Of a DNA stretch of 13,045 nt, positions 5,777 through 13,045 are shown one piece after another; position 1 is the stretch's first letter, and each line of letters opens with the position of its first letter. The stretch is taken from NCBI GenBank assembly GCA_044337585.1, contig JBIINH010000056.1, positions 1 to 13,045 of the forward strand. Reading direction: 5' to 3'. The DNA is from CAYSBE01 sp044337585 (GTDB lineage: Bacteria > Bacteroidota > Bacteroidia > UKL13-3). Under the pieces are notes generated by a model, which was not told where the DNA came from, ran no database searches, and saw only the letters and a program-made list of their open reading frames with translations. A program made the position numbers and the translations under genes.

Positions 5777-8002
5777 ATGAATTATATTAAATCAACAACA
5801 GTACTTATCTTATTTATTTGTTCAGTATTGAACTTACATGCTCAGCCCGAAGGCCGCAAATGGGGCGGATTTAAGTTTTTTAAATCGCCCGGGGCGGAGC
5901 GTGGGCAAAAAATCCAAACAGACAATTATGGAAATATCTACGTGGGAGGTGAATGTGCCGTTCCTTTTAGCATTGAGGGTGATACGCTTAAACCAAATGG
6001 TCATGTGAGCAACCAATTCATCATAAAATATGATAGATCGGGAACGAAACAATGGTTCAAACGCATGTCATCCAATAATTTTTCGAGAATTACAGCCATT
6101 GAGGTTGATGCCCAAGAAAATGTTTATATTACAGGAAGCTTTCGCGACACGTTGCGATTTGATCAATTTGTCATCTCTTCATCGGTTGCTTCAAGCCAGC
6201 CGGGTTTTGTTGCCAAAATAAACAAGCAAGGAATTGTACAATGGTTAATCAGAATTGGCAATGGGGCTACATCCAATGCCGCATCAGCTAAACTTACATC
6301 AACCGGAAACCTGATTGTTGCAGGTAATTTCTTTGGCATTTCAAATACGTTTGGGTCATTCACCTTAACAACCTTGGGCAATACCACGCACTTATATGTT
6401 ACATCGGTTTCGCCTCAAGGTGCGATTAATTGGGTTACGTATTCAAAAGGGAACTTCAACCAGCTATTCGATTTGGCCATTGACAAGAATGATAACCTGT
6501 TCATTTGTGGCACACATACGTCAAACATAACGTTCAATGGGCAAAATTATATTTTTGATACACTGCGCGGCAGTCATGACGGTTACCTCATAAAACTGAA
6601 CCCGGTTGGTTCAATGCTTTGGGCCAAATCAATGGGCTCTGCATCTACGGATATGGCTAAAAAACTTGCCACTGATAAGGATGGCAATTGTTTTGTATAT
6701 GGGTATTGGGGTCAGGGCGGAAGCCAATTTCAACTTGTTTTTGATTCGTCAACTATCCTTTCTAAAACACCCGGGAAGTCATTTTCTTTTTTCCTTGCCA
6801 AATACAGCCCGGATGGCGATATAAATTGGGCACAAAAGTTTGATGAGTTCAATGCCTCAGGTGATTTGCCGCATGTTATTAGGACAGATGAAAATGGAAA
6901 CTGCTATTTGTCCGGGCATTTTACCGGTGTTTGGTTTGGGCAAAATATTCAAGATACCATTTTGAAATCAGGACCCTATGCGCCTTATGAAGAAATTGCG
7001 ATACAGCAATTCCTGCCCGGAGGGCAAAGAGGTTGGAATGTGATTGCCGGTAATATTGATTATGCAACATACGAGCGGGTTGAAGATTTATTGATTGATA
7101 AGCAAGGAAATTTTTATATGGTAGCCATTCACGGGGGGGGTAATTCGCTCAGAATAGGCGATACGGTTGTTGATAACGAAACCTTCACCAATGTTTTCAT
7201 TGCAAAATTGGGCTATGATAAGCAAAGGGTAGAGCCTAATCAAGCCAATGTGCAACAAGCCTGTGCAGGTGATAGTGTGTCTTTTCCTTTTAGCATAAAC
7301 GATACGTTTTTTAACATAAACAATGTGTTTACCTTACAACTTTCCAATAATGCAGGACTATTCAATAACCCAATCAATTTGGCTACCAAAAATACCAACC
7401 AGTCGGATACTTTTTTGGTGCAGCTGCCCATAACGCTTGCGCAAGGCAATGGATACCGTTACCGCATTACAGCCAGCAACCCGACATTTACCTCATTTGA
7501 TAATGGGCAGGATTTTACCGTTTATGCTTTGCCTATAGTGCCAACGATCATTAAAAATGATACCACACTTACATGCAACCCATTATCGACTAGTTACCAA
7601 TGGTACAGAAATGATACAGCCATTATGGGCGCAACAAATCAAATTTTACATGTTTCTGAAAATGGCACCTACAAGGTAAAGGTTACAAATGCAAATGGAT
7701 GTTCGCGCTTGTCTGATACCATAACTGTGATAAAACTTTCACCCGTAGGGTTAACAGAAAATGATTTTGCAAGCCAGGTTAAATTATTCCCAAATCCGGT
7801 TTCATCAGCGCTTTTTATTCAAGGACTAAATGTAGATAAACCAATCTGTTTTGATTTATTGGGCAAACAAGTCTTCATTTCTTTTACCAAAACTTCCGAA
7901 GGATTTGTTGCAGATATGAGTACCTTGAGCGATGGCGTTTATATGCTTAAATTCCAATTGAATGGTCAGGAGTGGTTTGAAAAGATTACGGTAGTTAAAT
8001 AA
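5777..8002 (+). CDS. secreted seven-bladed beta-propeller (SBBP-like) protein with Ig-like region and T9SS type A tail
   Basis: 741 residues from ATG 5777. An upstream in-frame TTG at 5759 would add six residues but overlaps the -7 box. A signal peptide (1-22, ending LHA-Q) is followed by seven repeats, each opening with a D-x-x-G/D-N-hydrophobic-hydrophobic-x-G turn at residues 49, 111, 174, 236, 300, 371 and 441, with spacing 62-71. Each closes with a K-x-x-x-x-G-x-x-x-W strand (for example SGTKQW, DGDINW). This is the SBBP pattern of an extracellular beta-propeller. Residues 490-600 form a beta-rich region starting with QQACAGDSVSF, and YQWYRNDTAI (607-616) begins an Ig/PKD-like segment. 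FPNP at 671-674 opens the type A sorting domain, which ends EKITVVK. A binding or scaffold role at the cell surface is likely; no enzyme motif is seen. A G8 run lies at 7133-7140 in blade seven. Confidence 0.88.
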   Translation: MNYIKSTTVLILFICSVLNLHAQPEGRKWGGFKFFKSPGAERGQKIQTDNYGNIYVGGECAVPFSIEGDTLKPNGHVSNQFIIKYDRSGTKQWFKRMSSNNFSRITAIEVDAQENVYITGSFRDTLRFDQFVISSSVASSQPGFVAKINKQGIVQWLIRIGNGATSNAASAKLTSTGNLIVAGNFFGISNTFGSFTLTTLGNTTHLYVTSVSPQGAINWVTYSKGNFNQLFDLAIDKNDNLFICGTHTSNITFNGQNYIFDTLRGSHDGYLIKLNPVGSMLWAKSMGSASTDMAKKLATDKDGNCFVYGYWGQGGSQFQLVFDSSTILSKTPGKSFSFFLAKYSPDGDINWAQKFDEFNASGDLPHVIRTDENGNCYLSGHFTGVWFGQNIQDTILKSGPYAPYEEIAIQQFLPGGQRGWNVIAGNIDYATYERVEDLLIDKQGNFYMVAIHGGGNSLRIGDTVVDNETFTNVFIAKLGYDKQRVEPNQANVQQACAGDSVSFPFSINDTFFNINNVFTLQLSNNAGLFNNPINLATKNTNQSDTFLVQLPITLAQGNGYRYRITASNPTFTSFDNGQDFTVYALPIVPTIIKNDTTLTCNPLSTSYQWYRNDTAIMGATNQILHVSENGTYKVKVTNANGCSRLSDTITVIKLSPVGLTENDFASQVKLFPNPVSSALFIQGLNVDKPICFDLLGKQVFISFTKTSEGFVADMSTLSDGVYMLKFQLNGQEWFEKITVVK

Positions 8003-8093
8003 CAGGCGACTAAACTTAATATATTGATAATTAAATATAAATTCAAGTTCATTGTTCCTATAATTAATATTATGTTAAATAGTATATAAAACA

Positions 8094-8119
8094 ATAAGGA
8101 CCGCAAAAACGACCCTTAT
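8094..8119 (-). terminator. intrinsic terminator of the TPR gene
   Basis: Read on the minus strand, ATAAGGGTCG and CGGTCCTTAT form a 10-bp stem with two internal G-U pairs around a six-base TTTTTG loop, followed by TGTTTTATA. It starts 9 nt after the TPR stop codon. On the + strand the two wobble pairs become A-C mismatches, so the hairpin is weaker for transcripts arriving from the propeller gene. Confidence 0.6.
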
Positions 8120-8127
8120 ATTTATAA

Positions 8128-9513
8128 TTACATCTGATCTTCTAATTCTTTCCTCTTCTCCATCATCTCCACGGTTTTCTTCTCATTACCCATGTTTGCA
8201 TATACTTGTTGCAAACTGTAATACAAATTGATTAATGTTTGATTCTTAAATTTCTTGTCTTCTTTTTCTGTATCCGGCAAAGCTTCAGCTAATTCAATTG
8301 TCCTGTTAAAATAAACGATGGCTACACTTAATATAGAGTCTCTTTCTTTTTTTAATGAATTATACTTTTTATCGTATGCCGGGTCATTAATTGATATGCT
8401 ATTCATCCTATCTGCATAGCTTGTTGTTTTGTTATTGGTTAGTGCGCCTAAGTTGTACCAAACATCCAAATAATCCGGATTAATTTGGGTAGCTTTTAAA
8501 TAATCAGATTCTGCATTGGTTACGTATTTGTTGCTCATTGCTAATGAAGAATCGGCCATTTTGCTATATTTTTTTGCAGCAGCTTCAAATTTAGTTTTGC
8601 CTGAAGGTGTTTGTTCCTTTTTAGCCTTTTTAGCTAAGGTTGCAGATGTGTCTGCAAACCTATTTGCATCTTTTGCTGATGCTTTAGTAAACTGGTCATA
8701 GATGTTTCCCCGTACATAAAAAAGTATTGCATTTTGGTCATCAGCTGCTATTGCCTCATCTAGCTTTGTTAATAGTATTTGTTGTTCACCTTTTGCCAGG
8801 TAAATATTCAGTTCTTGTGTTATTAGGTTCTTATCATCTTGAAAACGTTTACGTCCTATTTCTGTATATCCCAATCCTTTAGCTGTATCGCCTGTAACAT
8901 AATATGAATTGGCCATGAGTAAATAAATAATTGGATCATTATAATCGGCATCAATTAATTTCTGCATGTGTATCCTAGCTTTTGGATAATCTTCTTTCTT
9001 CAAAAACAAATCAGCTAAGGTCAACTCTATATTATTAACGTTAATATTGTTCTTTTGAAGGTCTTTGTTTTTGTCATAAGGCATAACCTCTAGCACATAG
9101 CCGAAATATTTTTTTGCATTTTCAGCATCTTTTGCTTGCACATATTCATAAGCTTTGTTGTAGGCAGCAAATGCTCCATCAATTACAAAATAGCTACAAT
9201 ATTCCTCGTATCTTTTCTTTACATCTGTTTTCAAACATTGTAAGCTAGATACTACCAATGCTTCTTCCATATTTCCGACCAAGGCCTTGTAATCAGGATT
9301 GCGGTAAATGGAATCGTATACACATGCACGGTAGTACCACATTTTGAGGTCATTTTTCGTTTCTTCGTTTGTAGCTGCCAAATCAATGGCTTTTTTAGCA
9401 TCCTCAATTTCTGAGTTGCGTAAGTAAATGGCAGCACTCTCTACATTGCTTTTTTGTGCAAATACAGATAAAGTGGCAAACAGCGCAATGGCTGACATGA
9501 GTTGTTTGGTCAT
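8128..9513 (-). CDS. exported tetratricopeptide-repeat protein, function unknown
   Basis: 461 residues. A signal peptide (1-20, ending VFA-Q) is followed by an all-helical protein with TPR-like helix pairs. The clearest are about 113-145 (AAYNKAYEYV...AKKYFGYVLEVMP), 160-190 (LADLFLKKEDYPKARIHMQKLI), 195-225 and 334-358 (AESDYLKATQINPDYLDVWYNLG), with a final pair near 428-455. Residues 280-335 are Lys/Ala-rich and probably a long helix or coiled coil that interrupts the repeats. No lipobox and no T9SS tail are present, so a periplasmic location is most likely. TPR proteins of this kind usually act as binding scaffolds; no partner can be named. It has its own strong promoter (9552-9579) and terminator, so it is probably a single-gene unit although it follows speA by 62 nt. 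Confidence 0.8.
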   Translation of the reverse strand: MTKQLMSAIALFATLSVFAQKSNVESAAIYLRNSEIEDAKKAIDLAATNEETKNDLKMWYYRACVYDSIYRNPDYKALVGNMEEALVVSSLQCLKTDVKKRYEEYCSYFVIDGAFAAYNKAYEYVQAKDAENAKKYFGYVLEVMPYDKNKDLQKNNINVNNIELTLADLFLKKEDYPKARIHMQKLIDADYNDPIIYLLMANSYYVTGDTAKGLGYTEIGRKRFQDDKNLITQELNIYLAKGEQQILLTKLDEAIAADDQNAILFYVRGNIYDQFTKASAKDANRFADTSATLAKKAKKEQTPSGKTKFEAAAKKYSKMADSSLAMSNKYVTNAESDYLKATQINPDYLDVWYNLGALTNNKTTSYADRMNSISINDPAYDKKYNSLKKERDSILSVAIVYFNRTIELAEALPDTEKEDKKFKNQTLINLYYSLQQVYANMGNEKKTVEMMEKRKELEDQM

Positions 9514-9551
9514 GTTCTTTATATTTAAGTTAATTGGTGATTAAACGTAGG

Positions 9552-9579
9552 CAAATCTAATATATTTCGGATATTTCAA
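9552..9579 (-). promoter_or_regulatory. promoter of the TPR gene (TTG-N17-TAGATTTG)
   Basis: On the minus strand TTG (9579-9577) and TAGATTTG (9559-9552) are separated by exactly 17 nt, an exact match to the Bacteroidota primary-sigma promoter. The -7 box ends 38 nt before the TPR ATG. The -33 TTG overlaps the TGA stop of speA. Confidence 0.75.
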
Positions 9580-9584
9580 TATCC
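9569..9584. repeat. inverted repeat over the speA stop codon and TPR promoter
   Basis: Minus-strand GGATATT-GA-AATATCC gives two perfect 7-bp arms around 2 nt. It covers the TGA stop of speA and the -33 end of the TPR promoter. No T-tract follows, so it is a poor terminator; an operator or a chance palindrome are the alternatives. Confidence 0.35.
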
Positions 9585-10985
9585 CAATACTTTCATCATG
9601 GACTCTGGGGTTTGTTCGGCTGCAAAAATGCGGTATGAAAGTTCTCCATTCTCATCTTTATCAATGATTACATGCTTGGGAGCAGGTATCAGACAATGCT
9701 GAATACCTCCATAACCTCCCAATGATTCTTGGTAAGCTCCGGTATGGAAAAAGCCCATGTACAGTTTTTCCCCATCCAATTTTGGTAAAAACACCTGATT
9801 GGTATGCGTGTCGCTGTTATAAAAATCCTGGCTGTCGCAAGTTAATCCACCTAAATTGATGCGCTGAAAGGGTTTATCCCAATTGTTGATTGCCAACAAA
9901 ATGAATTTCTGACCTATACCCCATGTGTCGGGCAAGGTAGTAATGAACGAACTGTCTATCATATACCACAATTCTTTGTCATTTTGTTGCTTCTCTCCTA
10001 TGATATTGTATAAAGCTCCGCCACTTTCGCCCACGGTAAACGAGCCAAACTCGGTAATAATATGAGGTACCGGTATTTCCCTTGAATCGCAAATGGTTTT
10101 GATATAATAAACGATCTGATCAATCATATAAGGATAGTCGTGCTCTACCCCCAGCGAAGTGTAAATAGGCATACCTCCACCAATATCGATGGTATCTAAT
10201 TCATCGCATACTTCTTTAATGTCGCAATACACGTTTACCAAGCGGGTAAGCTCACTCCAGTAATATGTGGTATCACGTATACCTGAATTTACAAAGAAGT
10301 GTACCATCTTCAAATTGAATTTGGAATTGCCTTTTATTTTATCCAGATACAGGTCTTTTACTACCTTAAAACTCATGCCCAATCTGGAAGTATATACCAA
10401 TGAGTTGGGTTCTTCTTCTGTGGCAATTCTTAATCCCAATTTCATCGGGTGTGTTGCTACTTTATCCAGGTTGTCAAACTCTGCCGTGTTGTCAAGTACA
10501 CACAACAGGTTTTCAAAACCATTGCTCACCATTTCCGACATTCCATTTAGGTATTCTTCTGTTTTGTAGCCATTGCAAATAATAAACTTGTCTTTATCGA
10601 ATTTGCCATTGGCTTGCAAGTTTCGCACAATATTCAAATCAAACGCTGATGAGGTTTCAATATCGGCATTGTTTTTAAGCACTTCTTCCAACACAAAAGA
10701 GAAATGGGAGCTTTTGGTACAATAGCAATAATTGTATTTGCCTTCGTATTGGTATTTTTCAATAGCTTGATTGAAAAGGGTTCTTGACTTATTGATTTGA
10801 GAACCAATTTTGGGTAGGTAGGTAAACTTTAATGGTGTGCCAAATTTGTTAATCAACTCCATCAAGTCCACATCATGAAAATACAATTGGTTGTTGCGCA
10901 CTTCAAATCCATGGCGTGGAAAATAAAACGTCTGATTAATCAGGTCGATGTACTTGTTTTTAACGGGCAATGATGATACTGACAT
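9576..10985 (-). CDS. speA: arginine decarboxylase, short SpeA-like fold-type III PLP enzyme
   Basis: 469 residues. The predicted reaction is arginine to agmatine and CO2, the first step of the agmatine route to putrescine. The PLP barrel is recognisable: K91 in YCTKSSH is the likely Schiff-base lysine, followed by NADIETSSAFDL (106-117), as in SpeA. DIGGGMP (267-273) is the glycine loop that holds the PLP phosphate, and EFGSFTVGESG (312-322) follows. LTCDSQD (381-387) contains the Cys-Asp pair of the decarboxylase active site, and FHTGAYQE lies at 413-420. E. coli SpeA is about 660 residues, so this is the compact form commonly annotated in Bacteroidota. Diaminopimelate or carboxynorspermidine decarboxylases share the fold but are shorter. 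The neighbouring ctlX and arginase support arginine as substrate. The gene lies 58 nt downstream of ctlX and probably shares its transcript. Confidence 0.8.
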   Translation of the reverse strand: MSVSSLPVKNKYIDLINQTFYFPRHGFEVRNNQLYFHDVDLMELINKFGTPLKFTYLPKIGSQINKSRTLFNQAIEKYQYEGKYNYCYCTKSSHFSFVLEEVLKNNADIETSSAFDLNIVRNLQANGKFDKDKFIICNGYKTEEYLNGMSEMVSNGFENLLCVLDNTAEFDNLDKVATHPMKLGLRIATEEEPNSLVYTSRLGMSFKVVKDLYLDKIKGNSKFNLKMVHFFVNSGIRDTTYYWSELTRLVNVYCDIKEVCDELDTIDIGGGMPIYTSLGVEHDYPYMIDQIVYYIKTICDSREIPVPHIITEFGSFTVGESGGALYNIIGEKQQNDKELWYMIDSSFITTLPDTWGIGQKFILLAINNWDKPFQRINLGGLTCDSQDFYNSDTHTNQVFLPKLDGEKLYMGFFHTGAYQESLGGYGGIQHCLIPAPKHVIIDKDENGELSYRIFAAEQTPESMMKVLGY

Positions 10986-11029
10986 GGGTATAAATTCTAT
11001 GGATGCAATGTTAAAATATTCAACTTGTT

Positions 11030-11043
11030 ATTTCATGTGAAAT
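11030..11043. repeat. small palindrome in the ctlX-speA gap
   Basis: ATTTCA-TG-TGAAAT gives two perfect 6-bp arms around 2 nt, directly after the ctlX stop codon. The loop is too small and there is no T-tract, so it is not a terminator. It could be an operator half-site pair or chance in AT-rich DNA. Confidence 0.25.
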
Positions 11044-11952
11044 TTATTGTTTGGGCAAAAATATTTCAGCAAGCATACAGCGCACGCTTCCGCCTCCGTG
11101 TTGCTCGATGGTTGAGATATTGAAATGCAATACCCTACAGTATTTTTCCAAACGGGTTATTTGCTGGGGTTTCAGGCTGTCATATGCCGAATCACTCATC
11201 AATAGCAGGCTTTCTCCTTTGTCGTTTTTTACTTCAAGCATATTGCCGGCAAAGGCATTCATTTGCATCAGGCTGATGGTAATAATTTCTTTAGAAGTTG
11301 ATTGCTCAATAAGTTCACGCTCATAATCATGTTTTACCGCTTCATCACAATACAGCAGAAAATGCTCACCCACGCACATCATCACGTTGGTGTGGTAAAT
11401 ATCGTTTCCCTTTTCATCTACTGCATGAAAAGCATTCAATTCATACCCAAGTTTGTTGCACCAAATTTGCAACACCTCTTTATTGGTGCGAGGCGATAAA
11501 CAGGCATAGCAAATTCTTGCATCCCTATCTAACACCATGCTGCCTGTGCCTTCAAGGTATTTATCTTCTTTCTCCAAATTAGTAAGGTCGATGATATCAG
11601 TAAGAGAAAAGTATTGCGTAAGGGTATCAAAAATATCATGCCTCCTCTCCTGCCTCCGGTTATGGGCATACATGGGATACAATACCACCGAACCTTCTTC
11701 ATGTGTAGAAAACCAATTGTTTGGAAAGATTGAATCCGGTGTGTGTGGTTCAGTAGTGTCATCAAACACCATTGCACCCACCCCATTTTCGCGCAATGTT
11801 TTAACCATGCGATTAAACTCATCCAATGCCCTGTCTTGAGCAAATTCATTTAATTTATCCGGATTTTGAAAGGCATTGGTATCGGCTGTTTCATTATTGT
11901 ATTGGAAACGAACCGGGCGTATCAGCAAAAGCGTATTGGTGGTTTGTGACAT
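11044..11952 (-). CDS. ctlX: CtlX-type citrulline hydrolase, amidinotransferase/arginine deiminase superfamily
   Basis: 302 residues, full length for the family. The guanidino-group-modifying fold is shown by the substrate-loop segment SIFPNNWFSTH (74-84), the ...YLEGTGSMVLDR region (132-143), the histidine in IYHTNVMM (H187), and the nucleophilic cysteine near the C terminus in GGGSVRCMLAEIF (C292). This combination is that of CtlX, described in Francisella as a citrulline ureidase giving ornithine, ammonia and CO2. Dimethylarginine or arginine deiminases are the nearest alternatives. The enzyme is cytoplasmic, with no signal peptide. It is the first gene of the minus-strand arginine unit, has a consensus promoter at 11975-12002, and is divergent from the arginase gene. 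The ATG at 11952 lies 22 nt after the -7 box. Family is secure; exact substrate is less so. Confidence 0.85.
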   Translation of the reverse strand: MSQTTNTLLLIRPVRFQYNNETADTNAFQNPDKLNEFAQDRALDEFNRMVKTLRENGVGAMVFDDTTEPHTPDSIFPNNWFSTHEEGSVVLYPMYAHNRRQERRHDIFDTLTQYFSLTDIIDLTNLEKEDKYLEGTGSMVLDRDARICYACLSPRTNKEVLQIWCNKLGYELNAFHAVDEKGNDIYHTNVMMCVGEHFLLYCDEAVKHDYERELIEQSTSKEIITISLMQMNAFAGNMLEVKNDKGESLLLMSDSAYDSLKPQQITRLEKYCRVLHFNISTIEQHGGGSVRCMLAEIFLPKQ

Positions 11953-11974
11953 AATTGGGGTTATACTCTGAGGC

Positions 11975-12002
11975 CAAATGTAAGGTTTTTTGCATGGCCC
12001 AA
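11975..12002 (-). promoter_or_regulatory. promoter of ctlX (TTG-N17-TACATTTG)
   Basis: Minus-strand TTG (12002-12000) and TACATTTG (11982-11975) are 17 nt apart, an exact match to the Bacteroidota promoter. A GGCCA/TGGCC inverted repeat (11972-11976 and 11995-11999) flanks most of it and may be coincidental. Confidence 0.75.
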
Positions 12003-12060
12003 AAGGCTTATCTCATATTATTTCGCTGTATCGATGGTGATGTTTTGTGGAATACCAAAG

Positions 12061-12088
12061 TTGATTCTTGCTAAATTGTATAGATTTG
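12061..12088 (+). promoter_or_regulatory. promoter of the arginase gene (TTG-N17-TAGATTTG)
   Basis: TTG (12061-12063) and TAGATTTG (12081-12088) are separated by exactly 17 nt. The -33 boxes of this promoter and the divergent ctlX promoter are 58 bp apart, leaving room for one shared regulator site. The -7 box ends 15 nt before the ATG at 12104 and 24 nt before the ATG at 12113. Confidence 0.75.
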
Positions 12089-12103
12089 CGACAGAACCAT
12101 GAA

Positions 12104-13045
12104 ATGCTATTTATGCGTGATGACCGATTTAAACTGATAACTGCAGAAAGTGATTTTGGAGCGGGTAAACAAGGTGCAGCCAAAGGCCCGCTTGCATTGA
12201 TAAACGAACTTCGGAGTCTTGATTTCAACCATATTGATACCTACAACTATATTTTGATGGAACCCCGTGTGGGCAACGACCGAACCGAAACACCCTACGG
12301 AAAAAATATTGAAACCATCACCGAATTTCAAAACAATGTTTGGCGAAGCATCAGCGAAATTCTTCAGTTAGGCAAAATTCCATTTATCCTTTCGGGCGAC
12401 CACAGTTCGGCCAATGCACTTATTTCAGGGGTGAAAGACTTTTATGCAAATAGCCGCATTGGAGTTATTTGGATTGATGCACATGCTGATTTGCACAGCC
12501 CCTACACCACCCCATCAGGCAATATACATGGCATGCCCATTGCTGCCTTGATGGGCCACGACCACAGAGAAATGGCGCGCAACGAACCCAAAGAAATTAC
12601 CAAAAAGCTGTGGGAAGACATGAAACGATTGGGCAGAAGAAGAATTGTGCCTAAACTGCAACCCCAGGATTTGGTGTTTATTGCGTTGCGCAGTACCGAA
12701 GTAGAAGAAGAAAAAATTATTGCCAAAGAAAATATCAAGACCTTTCGACCCGATGATATCAGACAATTGGGCATTGAAAAGGTATTGGAAAACACACTTT
12801 CACATTTGCGCAATTGCGAATACATTTATGTTTCATTTGATGTAGATAGTCTGGATAGCAGCATTTCTGTGGGTACAGGCACACCTGTTGAAGATGGTCT
12901 TTCATTGGACCAAGCACATTACTTACTTAAATCTTTATTGGCTAAAAAAAATCTTGTTGGATTTGAGATTACTGAGGTGAATCCCGAGTTGGACATCGAA
13001 AAGCCCATGCACAAAGTTATTGCAAGCCTTATTTGTCAGCTTTTT
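12104..13045 (+). CDS. rocF: arginase (ureohydrolase family), 3' end cut by the window
   Basis: 314 codons are visible with no stop, so only a short tail should be missing. It hydrolyses arginine to ornithine and urea with a binuclear Mn centre. Metal ligands are visible: H100 in SGDHS, D125, H127 and D129 in IDAHADLH, and D246 and D248 in FDVDSLD. The loop TTPSGNIHGMP (135-145) matches the arginase loop that binds the substrate alpha-carboxyl group and carries the catalytic His (H142). This, with GTGTPVEDG (257-265) and EVNPELD (291-297), favours arginase over agmatinase or formimidoylglutamase. The N-terminal FGAGKQGAAKGP is also arginase-like. Start: ATG 12104 (MLFMRDD) or ATG 12113 (MRDD) are both possible; numbering here uses 12104. 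It is divergent from ctlX with a consensus promoter just upstream. Confidence 0.87.
   Translation, partial: MLFMRDDRFKLITAESDFGAGKQGAAKGPLALINELRSLDFNHIDTYNYILMEPRVGNDRTETPYGKNIETITEFQNNVWRSISEILQLGKIPFILSGDHSSANALISGVKDFYANSRIGVIWIDAHADLHSPYTTPSGNIHGMPIAALMGHDHREMARNEPKEITKKLWEDMKRLGRRRIVPKLQPQDLVFIALRSTEVEEEKIIAKENIKTFRPDDIRQLGIEKVLENTLSHLRNCEYIYVSFDVDSLDSSISVGTGTPVEDGLSLDQAHYLLKSLLAKKNLVGFEITEVNPELDIEKPMHKVIASLICQLF

Noticed and set aside
12099..12137. Possible 12-residue leader peptide (ATG 12099, stop 12135-12137) overlapping the arginase start
   Set aside because: It has no arginine codons or attenuator hairpin and is best explained as a chance out-of-frame ATG.
12502..12825. 107-codon minus-strand open frame inside the arginase gene
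   Set aside because: Shadow of a gene with clear metal-binding motifs; its translation has no recognisable domain.

Overview
The window looks like chromosomal DNA of a member of the Bacteroidota. Three proteins carry C-terminal sorting domains of the type IX secretion system (T9SS): one of type B (gliding-motility-associated type) and two of type A ending in a FPNP...K-L/I-x-V-V-K pattern. Three genes have the phylum-specific promoter TTG-N17-TAnnTTTG, several genes lack a Shine-Dalgarno sequence, and the DNA is AT-rich. I cannot name the genus. The propeller, Ig-like and TPR content would fit a Chitinophagales- or Sphingobacteriales-like organism, but this is only an impression.

Layout. The left edge (3-197) is the tail of a secreted T9SS type B protein. 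It is followed on the + strand by an MFS drug/sugar-efflux-type transporter (251-1453) and a secreted beta-lactamase-fold serine hydrolase with a type A sorting tail (1499-2815). A 320-bp gene-free stretch (2816-3135) holds a short GCTCC/GGAGC hairpin element that resembles a dispersed intergenic repeat. Next is a tight three-gene unit: L-2-hydroxyglutarate oxidase (lhgO), a YbgC/FadM-like hotdog thioesterase, and a YihY/BrkB membrane protein that starts inside the thioesterase gene. It is followed by a 741-residue secreted protein (5777-8002) with seven regularly spaced SBBP-like blades, an Ig-like region and a type A tail.

The right third is mostly on the minus strand. A periplasmic or envelope TPR protein (8128-9513) ends at a minus-oriented intrinsic terminator facing the + strand genes. 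Upstream of it is an arginine-metabolism cluster: a short arginine decarboxylase (speA-like, 9576-10985) and a citrulline/arginine-type guanidino hydrolase (ctlX, 11044-11952), both on the minus strand, and an arginase (rocF, from about 12104 past the right edge) on the + strand. ctlX and the arginase gene are divergently transcribed from a 151-bp region with one clear promoter in each direction.

The arginine genes form one functional theme: arginase gives ornithine and urea, CtlX probably gives ornithine from citrulline, and the decarboxylase gives agmatine for polyamines. The remaining genes are ordinary housekeeping or envelope genes. I see no phage, IS, CRISPR, tRNA or rRNA, and nothing I can defend as a new defence or mobile system. 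The items most worth a second look are the divergent arginine control region, the seven-blade T9SS propeller with a G8 tract in its last blade, and the hairpin repeat.
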